Shown here piece after piece: positions 33,611 through 46,700 of a stretch of DNA of 64,000 nt. The notes under the pieces were generated by a model. It searched no databases, was not told the DNA's origin, and saw nothing but the letters and a program-made list of their open reading frames with translations. The position numbers were made by a program, and so were the translations under genes. Source of the stretch: Platycnemis pennipes (Eukaryota > Arthropoda > Insecta > Odonata > Platycnemididae); contig OW121848.1 of NCBI GenBank assembly GCA_933228895.1, positions 100,087,470-100,151,469 on the forward strand, read 5' to 3'. Position 1 is the first letter of the stretch. Each line of letters begins with the position of its first letter.

Positions 33611-35589
33611 ATTGACACGTTACAACTTCAAGTGGTGAACTGTCGTAGTGTGTTAAATGTTGCTCCCATTTCCCTGGTGAAATTGGGTATTGGGGTCAGA
33701 GCAACCCTTCCCTTCCCCTCAGAATTCGAGGGATTTTTAATCCCCATTCCAACCCTCCCACCCCCACCGCCGCCCCTTTTCCTCGTCCAGACCACACTAG
33801 AGAGGAACGCTGAATTACCCACAGAGCTCCTAGAGGTGTATTTTTTCTTTATCTCCGTAAAAGGAAATTGAATCTTGCCGTTCATTATCAACCCCCAAGG
33901 GCGAAGAAGACATACCCTTGGAAGCCTGGGGGGAAGGCATTGGGGAAGATGACAGAGGGCGGACGAAGGGAAATTAAACTTGTTCTAAATTTGAATTCGA
34001 ATGGAATAAATTTAAAGACGGGGATAATTAGAGGCCTTTGGGTCATTCCACGCAAAGGCTAATCTTTTGGGTAATAAAATGATAAAATTGATAGAATTTG
34101 TTCTGAGGTGGAAGTTACTGGAATGAAACGCGGACTGGGAAGGAGATTTGATAGGAATAAGAAGGGAATGATGAAAAGGAAGAATAGAATAAGAATAATA
34201 ATAGAAGCGAAAAAACGGATAAATTAATAATATCATGTTAAGAATCAAGGTTTTGACGTTAGCAGACAAGTGATCAGGGAGATAAAGTATAAATGCATAA
34301 TGAATGCTTGGATTACCTCAAGTCTGGAAGAAATTAGATAACGAAACACGATATCCATTAGTTGATGAATTACCAGGTTCGTATTTTTATGCATATTCTA
34401 AGCTCCTAATTCATATTTCATTTGTTATCGATACTGATTGATGTTTAGATTAACACCTTTTAGTGTCCTTTGTTATAGGTACCCCCGAGCGGTGCCTTTG
34501 ACCAATTAGCGTCAGATGCCATAGCCCTCGCTGGGTCTTGACGTATATGTGGGGAACTAAATTTTACGCAGTTGAATTATTGCCGTGCATATTAGAAAAT
34601 TAATTGAATATTTTCTGGGAAATTATCTGGACAAGCACGGAACAAGTTTTCACAACAGTTAGGGAATCGTTGAAGAAATAAAAGACTCCAAAGTTGTCAA
34701 TTTGCCGCTCCCTCTATTATTTCCTTTGAATTCCTCGCGGAATGGCATGAGGAACATTTCGATTTAAACAATTCGCTTCACGGCGTTTTATTCAAATTTT
34801 TGGAATAAAAATATTTTGATCTATTATTCTTATTCTAAAACTGCCTAAAATTGTTTTTGTGCTTGCGACGGCACGGATGTTACCAAACAAGTTTGAAACG
34901 ATATTGAAGGTACTTCAGCTGCAAAGGGTGAACCTATAGCACCGCGCAACCTAAATTAACACTATTCTCAATTCTATGGCGAGCACTACATCCCGGCCCT
35001 AGGCAGAACGCTCACGCGCGACCCTTGGGTACCGTAGGCAGCGCGTTACAATCTGGTTATCCTTGCCGGCTAGAATAATTTGGATGTAATTCATATGTTG
35101 GTCATGACAATTCATCGGTTAGTTAGCGCAAAAAGAAAAATTACAATGCGGGTAGAGGCGCAGTGAAAAATTGTTCCTAAGAACCCGATTTCCTCATCTA
35201 ATGACAATTAGTTTTGGTGTAGACTTCGCCCAATGAGGCGTATGATCGACACGGGAAGTAATGGAAACTTGAAAAGTCTTATTTATCAGAAAGTATACGA
35301 GATACATTCCGTGAAGTCATGAATATGTTTTAATCTTAGATGTTAATGCTGTATATTTTAACGTTTATTACGGGTTTAATGCTTTAGTATTATTTATTGA
35401 AATCAATTTTCGAATTCGGTTTGTGAACAACGGGAACTTTGGCTGATTGATTTTTCGAACGATCACCTATGAATCCATGCACCGCTTTATGTATCGAATG
35501 ACTTACACCCACTGATGCAGGGACTTGTGCGGAGGTAATTGTAAAATTAAAAAGGTGCTCTAAACTGGGAGGAACCAATTAATGAGATA
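33611..35589. other. Intronic sequence, no supported gene
   Basis: The open frames at 33602-33891 overlap on both strands around a CCCACCCCCACCGCCGCCCC tract and are not called. The rest is AT-rich with nothing recognised. Confidence 0.4.
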
Positions 35590-35780
35590 TATGGTGAATA
35601 GTTGGAACCAGGTTTTCCATAAGGACACATTAATATTCTGTGCGCCTTCCTGACCCAACTTTAAGGGTTCGAGTCCCACTCATTCGTGAATAACAAGTTT
35701 GTCTGTCTGCATGAGGTACCTGATGCGAAGACGTTTTACCCCTTGAATATTATTCTGCAAATATATATATATGCGAGTAT
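35590..35780 (+). mobile_element. tRNA-derived SINE with intact box B
   Basis: Box B GGTTCGAGTCC (35666-35676) is perfect, and a box A-like TGGTGAATAGT begins at 35592. The spacing of about 74 bases is long for a tRNA but acceptable for a SINE. The body ends near a short (AT)n run at 35760-35772. Confidence 0.5.
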
Positions 35781-36279
35781 ACCGTGGTGTGTGATGGGTC
35801 AAAAGGGGAAATATGATTATCATGACATTAATAAATGGTCCCAATAAGGTCACTCAAATACGTTTGGGGAAGGACAGGTAAATCTGAATCCAGCATTCGA
35901 GGAAGAATGTGAATAAATTGCACGCTCGGTGTCTTTAATGCAAGGACTGCAATCTCCTTTGCTAATTAATTTTTTCCCTTTCGCCCTGTCTGCCCTATAT
36001 TTCTCCACACTCCTGCATTTATTTTAACTCTAGCAGTCGGGCAAACGCTAGCTAACGAAATCAGTTGCTGCAAAAGTGTGCGGCCTCTAGGAAAAGGGTA
36101 TTTATTTGACGGCTTGTTTGGAGGAGTGCGACTGAAGTACGATATGTCCAGGGCCCTAGTTGTCAGGGTTAACGAAGGGGATTCAATTACCTGTTTCCAA
36201 TTGCTAGCATTTGACAGGATTTGCATCCTCTAAGGGAGAGAGAGAGGGAGAGCAATGCTCTCACGCTAGGGTATGTGCA
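35781..36279. other. Intronic flank of the tandem array
   Basis: No feature is recognised except a short (GA)n run at about 36236-36252, just before the array starts. Confidence 0.5.
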
Positions 36280-36462
36280 ATTCCTGGAATCACGCGGACG
36301 TCAATCCGCTTTGCTTACAGGTTGCGTTTCTTTGAAAAATGAGGGAAGATCTAATTACTCATGCAGTCGGAAAATTTTATGGTTAACATGGTAAAGGCTT
36401 GTCCGTAGGAGATTAGTTTTTATGCTGTAAATTACTTGCCTTGTTAAGTTTATACTTCTAAT

Positions 36463-36994
36463 GGGGGCGTTTACTCGGAACCGAAATCGCAATTTTATAC
36501 ACGAAATCCTTAGATGGAAACGAAAAACGAATTTTAGTGAAAAAAATAATCTTCTAACCACAACCATTCACTCATAAATCAAAAATTAAAATAAGCAAAA
36601 GGTGACGCTCACCGAAAATGCTGCTGTGATAACATTGACGTCATTTTCCTCCCGTCCTTGACTGCTTTCAGGGGAGGGGGAAGGGAGTGGAGGGGGGTTC
36701 TCGGAAGGTCAGCTCGCACAGATGCTGTCGAAATCGCTCCCATTGGCCGAGTCAGCTGTGTCCCCCCCTTTGCGATAAGGCGAAGTAGCTTCGCGGGCTC
36801 AGTTGTGATTGGACGAAGTAGATATACGTCAGAGGTTGCACCACACCCACTTTTCCGAAAGGGTTAAAAACATCAGTTTTTCGCCGCTTATAACTCGGGA
36901 AATAATTGTCGGATCAGAAAACGGAAAAATACGTGTCCTTTTATTTTACAAACTCTATCAGATTCGGCAATAAAAAAATATGGTAAATGACCCC
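36463..36994 (+). mobile_element. 530-bp inverted-repeat element ('B'), array copy 1
   Basis: It begins GGGGGCGTTTAC and its right end reads GGGGTCATTTAC on the other strand, a 12-base terminal inverted repeat with 10 matches. The interior contains AATCTTCTAACC, TGACGTCA at 36636-36643 (a perfect CRE/ATF palindrome) and CGCCGCTTATAACTCGG. There is no open frame of transposase type. Other copies lie at 37178, 16644 (reverse) and 2505 (truncated). Confidence 0.75.
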
Positions 36995-37177
36995 ATTCCT
37001 GGAATCACGCGGACGTTAATCCGCTTTGCTTACAGGTTGCGTTTCTTTGAAAAATGAGGGAAGTTCTAATTACTCATGCAGTCGGAAAATTTTATGGTGA
37101 ACATGGTAAAGGCTTGTCCGTAGGAGATTAGTTTTTATGCTGTAAATTACTTGCCTTGTTAAGTTTATACTTCTAAT

Positions 37178-37710
37178 GGGGGCGTTTACTCGGAACCGAA
37201 ATCGCAATTTTATACACGAAATCCTTAGATGGAAACGAAAAACGAATTTTAGTGAAAAAAATAATCTTCTAACCACAACCATTCACTCATAAATCAAAAA
37301 TTAAAATAAGCAAAAGGTGACGCTCACCGAAAATGCTGCTGTGATAACATTGACGTCATTTTCCTCCCGTCCTTGACTGCTTTCAGGGGAGGGGGAAGGG
37401 AGTGGAGGGGGGTTCTCGGAAGGTCAGCTCGCACAGATGCTGTCGAAATCGCTCCCATTGGCCGAGTCAGCTGTGTCCCCCCCTTTGCGATAAGGCGAAG
37501 TAGCTTCGCGGGCTCAGTTGTGATTGGACGAAGTAGATATACGTCAGAGGTTGCACCACACCCACTTTTCCGAAAGGGTTAAAAACATCAGTTTTTCGCC
37601 GCTTATAACTCGGGAAATAATTGTCGGATCAGAAAACGGAAAAATACGTGTCCTTTTATTTTACAAACTCTATCAGATTCGGCAATAAAAAAAATATGGT
37701 AAACGACCCC
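37178..37710 (+). mobile_element. 530-bp inverted-repeat element ('B'), array copy 2
   Basis: Almost identical to copy 1, including the TGACGTCA at 37351-37358. It differs by an additional A in the AATAAAAAAAA run and aaacgacccc in place of aaatgacccc at the right end. Near-identity with copy 1 contrasts with clear divergence from the copy at 16.6 kb, so the duplication of the array unit is much younger than the spread of B. Confidence 0.75.
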
Positions 37711-37893
37711 ATTCCTGGAATCACGCGGACGTTAATCCGCTTTGCTTACAGGTTGCGTTTCTTTGAAAAATGAGGGAAGCTCTAATTACTCATGCAGTCG
37801 GAAAATTTTATGGTGAACATGGTAAAGGCTTGTCCGTAGGAGATTAGTTTTTATGCTGTAAATTACTTGCCTTGTTAAGTTTATACTTCTAAT

Positions 37894-38439
37894 TGTCAAT
37901 CTAGGATTTCCCTTTATAATATAGGCATCAACCTGCAAAAAATTATGTGCGCTTTTAGAATTGTGAGAATAATATTCTTGATGAATATATGTTAATTTCT
38001 TTCACGCAGTCCCTTAATTTAGTTTCTCAAATTAATCGAGTATTTTATGCTACTATACTGCTACATTTCCATAATAAAGTTAAACATGTATTACATAATT
38101 CTGAATCGCGAATTCGCCAGTCAACAAATTTGAGAATGACCTGGTCATCCTCAGATTTTAATCGATTTGCGACTTGGTATTTTTCTCCTACTTTCTCTTT
38201 CTTCATGAAAGGTGATTAGGACATTATCATGCCTATTACCTCTTTAATATTATTTGACCGTAGTATAACTTCTTAAGAGAAATTCATGATAAGTTTAATA
38301 AGCTCAATTTATTTAAGGAGTAAAAATAACATTTACTGCACATATTGGGAGTACTAAATTAGTAATTACAGTATTGGGCTGCTGACTTGAATTAAACTCC
38401 TAAAGAAATTGATTATATTACTTATTTTTACGACAAATC
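37894..38439. other. AT-rich intronic sequence, no feature seen
   Basis: Stop-dense on both strands; no repeat recognised. Confidence 0.5.
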
Positions 38440-38700
38440 TTGAGCTTGGTAACTATTACGGTGTTTCTTGAAGGTCTGTGGTTCAATACCAAGGAGTGTA
38501 TTCAATCGCACCCAGCCAAAATCAATCTGGGTTTTTCCTGAATATCTTTATAGGTAACCGCAGGAGGTACTGGAATTGTAACATGCTCGCCATAACACCC
38601 TGGTTTGTGAATTTCACTCGCCATTAGGTTTAGTGGGTTTAGTATTTGACAAACTACTCTCACTAACCAGACCAACCTTGCCGTTGAACGTAACTTTTGC
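38440..38700 (+). mobile_element. tRNA-derived SINE, about 260 bases
   Basis: The box A region is TTGGTAACTATTACGG, box B is GGTTCAATACC (38480-38490), and the body runs to about 38700 with ACCCAGCCAAAATCAATCTG and TTTATAGGTAACCGCAGG. The - strand open frame across the body (38502-38702) is a translation of this SINE and not a gene. Confidence 0.5.
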
Positions 38701-41700
38701 AAATCAAAATGGAAATTAGAGTAATTAATATGTCTTTATATTTACGCTTATTATTGGCTTACTCTTACCTACATATATTCCTGAAATCCTCGTATGACGG
38801 AAACTACATCAGCTCGGTTTCAACAATCGCGGCGGTCACCTAAGGGACGGAATGCTAGAAACTATTTAAGAAGAAACTATTTTAGAAGTTATAAATAGAA
38901 GGGACTAATGCTAGAAAATTATTTTCATTCGTGTATTATGCAACTTTCAGGGCTGTTTCAAATAAAAAACAATCATCTTTGACATGAACATGAATATTAA
39001 ATTATTTTCGCTTCTAATGGTACTTGGCTCAATCTCACAGGAAGACTATTTCTAATTTTATTTTGTAAAAGAATGAAATCCTTCAGGAAAGAAAAACGAA
39101 CTCTCAATGCATTTCTTATGGACGTCATTTGAAGTTCCTCTCGTCACTTTTAGGCCAAATTCGCGTTTTTACTGATATGAGACCTATTGTAATCAATTTC
39201 TGGCACCCTAAATCCTCAATATATGATTTTCGCAAAAATAGTTCTCGAAAAACCCGTTGCCGAAATAAAAAGTATTTACTTACTGCTCGTTTAAGATTAG
39301 TTCCTCGACTTCACGTCCATATATTTTCGCTCTACATTTAGTAACCCTTTCATTTTAATTTGGGTGTAGGTAGTTTTAAGAAGCATAATTTCGCGAATAG
39401 CAATGAGATATTTTAATTTTTTTTCTCTTTCTCTGCATTTTTCTTTACTCCCTTGATCGATTTCCTATCTTCTGAAGTGCTCCAAGTAATTGACTGAGGT
39501 GTGAACGGTGTTGCCGATTATATCCAGCTGGGAGTTTTCTCTATTGCTGCCCTCGGTGACGCTAAATGTGCGCTAATAACCGTGCTCGACTCGTTTCTCG
39601 CGTCCTGGCATAGTGCGATAACGGCCACGGTGTCATAAAATACTCCGCTGCTGTATTATTGAGATAAACACCGCACTCCGGTTGACCCGAGAACTAAAAG
39701 AGCCATTCCCTTCTCAGGCAGTATCGTTTATGACATCTCTGAATTCAATTCTGCATTTCGCTGAGTTGCGAAAAATGAAAGCCTTAAAGAACGATAATTT
39801 GGATTTCCTACCAGAACTTTTCTTCATCAAAATTATGCTATTTTAATATGGTGGCGGTAAGTTGAATAGTAGCCAGAATCAACCGTGACATTATGTATGC
39901 GCATAAAGGCAATATTCAAATTTAAGTTATTTTAATGATTAGGGCATGAAATTACTTTCCATTGTGTTTTATTAAAAATGTGAAATTTTCTTTGAGTTTT
40001 TTATTCGCGCTTAAATTAATGAAAAAAAGCAGTACATAGTGCAGCAGTATATCTAAAAAGTAAACAATATACTGTGTTCGTAGTATTCTTTCATCGCACG
40101 TTTGCGATAAAGCAGAGAATTACTGTGTGTGATGTAATGAATGTGTATTGTAACGCAACTGTGTTATTGTTATTACTAGAAGCTAAGTATTATTGTTGTC
40201 TTTAGAAGCTAACGTACCTATTATGGAACAAGGATATTGAACCAACTTTCGCCCAGATTAATGTAATTTATAAATATAGCCGCAAGGTGCATCTCAGTGA
40301 TTGGACAATATAAATTTAATGGAATAAAAAAATTGGATTTGATGCCATAGTCTAGGCTTTTCGTGTTGCAAAACGTTTATCTGATGACTTTGGCTGTGTG
40401 CGGCGATACTCTGGTGCGGAAACGTGAATGAAAAATCCAACTCCCTACATTTAATCATCATTATTGTGTATGCTGTGCAAGAAAATTTGTAGTGGACAAC
40501 CAGGTTCTGGTATTTACTTCATTTTTGTGCCTAAATGTCACAATGGGTGTAAGGAAAAGAATTAAAAAGAAAAAGTGCCAAAACGGTAAACTCAACAACT
40601 TCCGTTGAACCTTCTAAAGTATTGATTATAATGATAATTATGATTATTATAAATATATTTGATGCTAATAGCTTTATTTGAAAATCAGAGTGTAGAATAA
40701 TTGCGATTTAAGTAAGAAAATTCCTACATACTTTTTATACTTATATGGGTACCGTTATATGCGATAGTTTAAGCTTTCATGCTAATGATTTGCGTTATTT
40801 GCGTGGAGTCTTCAATCGATGAATCGATGGTTATTAAATGAATAGAATTAGAGGAAAATGACATATAGCCAGTAAGAGTACATTAGGCAATGAATTAACC
40901 CTTTTGTACCTTGAGACGACTTCCAGACCATGAATATTTTCCGAGCTTCATGGCATGCCTCTCATTCTTCGGGGATATAAGTTAGGAGCTTATTCAATAA
41001 CGTCAGCTGACCATTCCAGGAGCCATCGTTGGACGATCTTAATAGATCGATATCCACTAGTGATTCATTTACGTTGTTATTTCAAGGAACTTTTCTTTCA
41101 ACGAAGATCCGTCGGTGTTGGAACGGAAGCCATCGATCTCGTGACCATTTGCCCCACAGATTAAGCTATCGCCTTACTAATTACTGGAATATGCCGCCGA
41201 AAACAGGTGTCCGGTCAACCTTTTTAGCTCCATCGCCCCGGCCACTTCTCTCCGCCACCGAAGGAGATGGATGAAACTACAAAGCCTGACAAATTAATTG
41301 TGCCTCACCACGCGGTATGCCCCATTTAAGTCTTACGAAAAGTTTTTTTCATTATTTTTATTTGAAAGATAGTATAAATGCAGCTGCGGAAGTGACTGTA
41401 GGAAAAATATAACTAATGCGAGAGTAAATTTTCTACCCTGAGTACATAACTAAGAAAGCGGGGTGAGTTTCAGAGTTTGTTAAAAGCATGTGTAGAGTTA
41501 AAATAAGACCTTACACGAGTCATACATGGCGGAATGGGAGCAATTTGGTGACAATAAAGTTTAAGAGCAATATAAGTATTTAAAGAAGGTGTCATTCCGA
41601 AGGAAAGAAACAAAACGTTTGGAAAGAGAGTTGAAAGAAGGTTAGGGAATGAGCATGGAGTCTTTAAAACTAATTTAAGAGCCACGTGGTACAGCTGATA

Positions 41701-43554
41701 TTATCAGAATGTCTTCTTTCTTTTGTGGATTTCGAGATGACGTTGGATCGGGCAGATTAGGCGGGATTTTTGAATGTTCTGTTAGATGTTTGAGTATGCT
41801 GAAAGGATTGAGACCCTTACCTCAATCATATTTGAATTAGAATATACTTTTAAACTTAATACAATACAATTGTTCATAACTAACATTGCTTTATGACTTG
41901 GAGTCTGATTCAAATTGTAGTACAGGTGTTGGAAAGAATCTAAATGGTAGTTACATACATTGAGTAACTGATAATGACGTTAAAATATGCTCATGTGCAG
42001 AAAGTTTGCTCAAGAATTGCTACCAATAACAATATGTGCCCTACTAAACTTTGGAGTTTCCTATTTGATTGGTACGGTTGGAAATTAATTGTAGGTGGAG
42101 AAAGTAAATTGTATTCCCTGAATGTGATAAGATCAGGATGTCCATATATGTGATGGGGTAAGAGGTATTTGATGGGGTATAGCAGAGGAAACATTTCACA
42201 TGTTTATAAAGTATATTAGATGGACATAGGTTAAATGGTGTTTACATATTGTGAAGAGCTTCCCTAACAAAATATTCATGGAAGAAGGAGTTATTGAGGT
42301 TGCTGTGGGTATTGACGGGAAAATAGATTTGCTATAGCATCGGAGTTATGAAGGAGTAAGCAACAAATTAGCTAGTTAAAGGGTGTATGTGGAAGATATA
42401 ATGTGATGCTGAAGAATGATATTTAGAATTGTAGAATTTCAACAAGTTTGAAATAAGGAGGGGAAAGTAGGGATGGACCAGCATGATTGTATAAAAGTAA
42501 GTAGAAAATATGAATTTAAAATTAACGTTGTGTAGCTAATAATAATAGTGTGTTGTATAATGACGTAAACATTCGATATGGGCCGTGGTTTGGGAGATTG
42601 TCTCATGGAATACAAAACAATGTTAGTGGCTTTAAAAAGACACTCCATTCCTGATAGAGTATGAATGATAAAGATCATATTTCTTTCCCTATTTCCAAAC
42701 GCAACAGAATGCTGAAAATGTTCCGTGTGAAGTGAAGTTCTGGCAAAGGGACAGCACTTATGCCAGATGTTAAAAAGAAGATGAGCATTAGCACGTGGAT
42801 GAATGAGGGTGGATCGATAAGGCGGTAGATAAGAAAGTTAATCGGCTGAAGAATCGCTGCCATCTTTCGTGGGGATGCGATGTCATTCGGAAAGGTAGGG
42901 ATAAGCCCTCTGGATGACGAGCAAGGAGATCGGGGAGGAAAAGATGACAAAAACTTAAAGCTGATGATTCGGTTGAACGTGAAGGAAATTTGTCGATTTT
43001 TCAGTTTTACTTATAAGGTTTTGTGTCAATTAGTTCTTGCTTGCTTTGAAATTTACATCGCTTAGAGAAAACATTTAGCCTTACCTGTACAAAAACATCA
43101 AAAACATTTTGTTAAACCTCAGTAAAGTGACTTGAATTGCGGCGTTTTTTCTAACTACCATGAGATACGTATTCGCCACGTATGTTGTAAATTCATGAGT
43201 TTTTTATCGGCTAATTATGGTAACATTTCATTATAACTGATATTTTGGTAATTAGTAAAAAAACGTTTGCATAAATTATTGAGATAAATGTTTAAGATTT
43301 CGATTCCATAATTTCAATTTATTCATACTGCCGCTAAGAATATTTAGATGGTATAAAAAATCGAAAAACACATTTAAAACACATAGCTATCTCTTTCTTT
43401 CTTCTATTTTTATTATCTTTCTGCTATCTACTATCTTTATTAGTTTCTATCTTTCTATCTATCCGTTATCTTTCGTTTCACTATCAATTAAAATGTTTTA
43501 TTTAGTAGTTTTGTGAAGGCCACGGAATTCTTGGTGCTTTTATATTTTCGGCTG
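38701..43554. other. Long AT-rich intronic stretch
   Basis: No gene is supported. The stretch 39480-39720 is less AT-rich without other signals. A T/C-rich (TATCTTTC)-like low-complexity tract lies at 43388-43480. The open frames on both strands (40955-41274, 41991-42194, 42439-42950) show no family resemblance. Confidence 0.45.
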
Positions 43555-43785
43555 TATCATAGAAACAACATCGGCAACTACCTTGTGGAATTTTTCCATA
43601 ATCGAAAATAATAACTAAATTTTGTTATGCTCCACAAGAATTTTTATATCTCATAACCGGTTTTAACACATACGTGTAATTCTCAAGGGATTGCAGTCCC
43701 TTGAGTATGACAAATATATGTTGAAACAGTTTGTGAGGTTTAAAGTTTCGTGGAACATTGCAAAGTTTAGTTATTATTGTAGATT
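43555..43785. repeat. Dispersed inverted-repeat element, copy 2
   Basis: Longer copy of the element at 13954. Terminal-type 24-base inverted repeats pair 43601-43624 with 43761-43784 (21 of 24 positions). A further palindrome CTCAAGGGA/TCCCTTGAG lies at 43682-43705, and CTTGTGGA at 43582 faces TCCACAAG at 43631. It contains TGTTGAAAC and GTGGAAC as in copy 1. No coding capacity. Confidence 0.55.
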
Positions 43786-46700
43786 TTGTGGTTTCAGTCG
43801 TTACGGGTGGGTAATCTGATGTTAATTACATCATAATGATTTGAAACAAAGAAAGAAAGTTAATGAAAGAAAAATATTTTGTGAAAGCTGGATTATCGGG
43901 GGAGAATAAAATACTTAGCTGAATCTGGTTGCGTCTTTTCGAATTCGTAATTAAATGACACTGGTAGTTCTTTGGAGTACTGTACTTGAATTGCTTTTTA
44001 CGCAAAACTTAAGTCGGAACTGGTACGAGATGGGTCAGTTATATAACCGCAGCTATTGCCGGCATTTGATCCCTAGCAGTAAGGTTGGAAGGCCAATACT
44101 CCAGCTGCGACATCATCCCTCCAAATTCTTGCATGGGCTCCTAATTTAACGTTTTAGTACGAATGTGGTGATTTAGAGGTTAATTCAATTCTACAATTTA
44201 TTTAATAAAACTAAAACTCTTTGCAGCGAATCAGTTCACCAAGCCAAATTCAATCCCTCCAATATATTACAACAAAGTCAGCTCATTATCCGGATTTCAC
44301 TTCCTCTCTCGTTGTGGTGAATTAAATTCAACCGTTTCTAAATTTTCTGGGCGAGGACGGGCGCCTAACAATCGATTATCGATTATGTTTTAGTATCGAA
44401 GTGTATCGGTGTGATTTAAGCATGATAAGTGCTTTTGGCATGTCTAAATAAGCATATAACAGCTATCACTACGACTTCAATAATTGATAAGCCTCCTTCG
44501 AGAAATCTGAAAGCGAATGATTGCCGCAATCCAATCTGTTCTCTACACAAATGGGCTTCGTCATCTCCTCTCAGTTCCTCGTCACCATTTAGAGAAGTTC
44601 CATATCCAATTTCCGTTTTCCGCTCCTTGCTCTCAGGTCTCCGACAATCATGCCTCGAGTTTACAAAATAACAGCCAGCCGTCGGTCCGTATGGCGTCAC
44701 ATTAGGGGATCATGGTGAGAGAAAGCGGGACGTCGAGCGGATAGGTTGGAAGGGGATGGAATTGAATCCGATGTTTGGCAAATCGTCCATCTTTTTCCTC
44801 TATGGGAGACAAAAAAGGGTACATGAGAGTAGTGGGGGTGAGAAATAGAGTCCAGGGGGTAGTTCGGTATTTACATTCTCTCCCGGTTTTTTTAAATCTC
44901 TAGTGTGGCAGTGTTATTGGTCATCACCTTTTTAGTTGTGCCTATTACTCAGCTACTACAGGTAGCTCATTCCATCGAAGAGGAATGTAGTCGCAGGGAG
45001 CAGCTTGAAGGGATCGGATTAAACTGCCATTTAGAACACAACACCATTCCGTCTCTATTGTTTCACCACGGCACGAGGATTAATCGGCATGTTTATGCTG
45101 TTCGCGAAACGAAGTAAAATGTCTTGCCAACGAAAGCAGTAGAACTAATCCAATATCGAGAAGCTACGAGCGATAACTACTAGCTAAATCGTCCGTCTCG
45201 TCGAAAAGCAGTGAATTCACCATGACTACACAACGCTTAATAACAACAATAACAACGGCAACAATACGTCAGAATTGCCAAGAGCAATACAATTAATTAT
45301 ACTGTGACAACAATACCGTAAGGTGGCAATAAAAGACACCGTGGACAAAGTTATCGTCCTTCAATGCTGTCGTTGTGGTCATTTGTATTTTTTGTCGGTG
45401 ATTATGCTTTTACCTTGGCGGAAACATATTCTCATGTTATTTGCCCTTTTCGGATCATTTTAACTTTTTTTCTGTAACTTAATGAATTCGTAATCCTTAT
45501 ATGACTAAAGAAATTGTGAAATAAAGTGGAAAATATTCCTTTCTCTACCGTTGCTTAGTAACTTTGTGACGCTTTGGTCAAAGGAGGAGCAATTTCGGAC
45601 GAGGTTTGGGGTGTTTTACGACAGTTAATCCAATGTTTTGTCAAAATATTTGTATCAAGTCTGAAGTATTCCTACTCTTTTTCTTATTGGGAAAAAAAGA
45701 AAAACATTCTATCTTAGTTCGGGGGCTCCCCCAATGGCAGAATAGAGTGTAACTATATTTTTTAGCATTTCGTGCGGCAAAAACATTATTGCTGTATATT
45801 CCTACTTAAGTTCAATGAGCAAAGTGGTTAGAGAAGCAAAAGTAGGTACTTAGCGGTGGCCACTTTATAGTAATGGGTAATTCTTTTTTATTTTGTTCAA
45901 AAGCGGTAAACATAGGTAACTTTTATTGCCTCACTTAAGATGGATGATATTTGAAATATATCAAAATTTCACGTGTCAATTCGGAAAGGAGTTTAAGAAA
46001 TAAAATCATTCTGTTGTTCCCAGAAAAAATATATGCAGGCATCTTTTTTTCACAGAATTATTGAAGTGTCTGGAGGGTCAGAGTAGAAAGAGAAGTAAAT
46101 CTGAAAATCTGCGCATTTAGAAATTTGAAAGCCAAATGACACGAAGAATGGAAAAGAGCGGTATTTGGCACGTAAAATAAATCAGATACTTTTTTTCCAC
46201 ACAACCGTTCAGGTGCTCTTGCCAGTTGTTAGTGAAGGAGGGAAGCCAATCGGGCGGTTCAATATTAAACTACCTGGTGATTGTGACGTCACACAGACTA
46301 GGCGCCCGGGGCATGAATTCATGATTTTTAAACGCTAGTAACTCAGGTCATAGGTCACGGGGGCACGTAAAATTTCACAGTATTTATTTTTTCTTGAGAG
46401 ACTATCCAATCGCCAAGTATGATTCAAAACAGGCGGTAACACTTCATGAATGTTCCTCGTAAGGGTTATAGGATGGATAATAGAAAAACGCTAACATGGA
46501 AAGAAACGCAAAAAAACATTCATCAGAATAATAGTAAGACGCAAAATGAATTGTAATCCAAAAATCCGTCAAATCATCGGTAAAAGGTGTGCAAATAAAC
46601 AAACGAAAGCCATGTAAATATAAGTATATTAAGTTTGTATTAGATTTTGGGTACAGAACTAGCTCCTAATAGTTTTAATTATTACTTTACTTAACTATCT

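Larger units (their letters stand above)
36280..37893 (+). repeat. A-B-A-B-A tandem array, period 715-716 bases
   Basis: Segment A (183 bases, starting attcctggaatcacgcggac) occurs at 36280-36462, 36995-37177 and 37711-37893. Segment B occurs between them. Copies differ by only a handful of bases: gaagA/T/Ctctaatt in A, ttaacatgg against gaacatgg, and one extra A in a homopolymer of B2. The array starts and stops exactly at the borders of A. Identical open frames within it, for example 36355-36567 and 37070-37282 on the - strand, are repeats of non-coding sequence, not genes. Confidence 0.9.

Noticed and set aside
36355..37582. Two pairs of identical open frames (36355-36567 with 37070-37282; 36658-36867 with 37373-37582)
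   Set aside because: They are translations of the tandem A-B repeat, overlap the inverted-repeat element, and the single copy of B at 16.6 kb does not keep the frames.
38502..38702. 66-codon - strand frame
   Set aside because: It lies entirely within the body of a tRNA-SINE that starts at about 38440.
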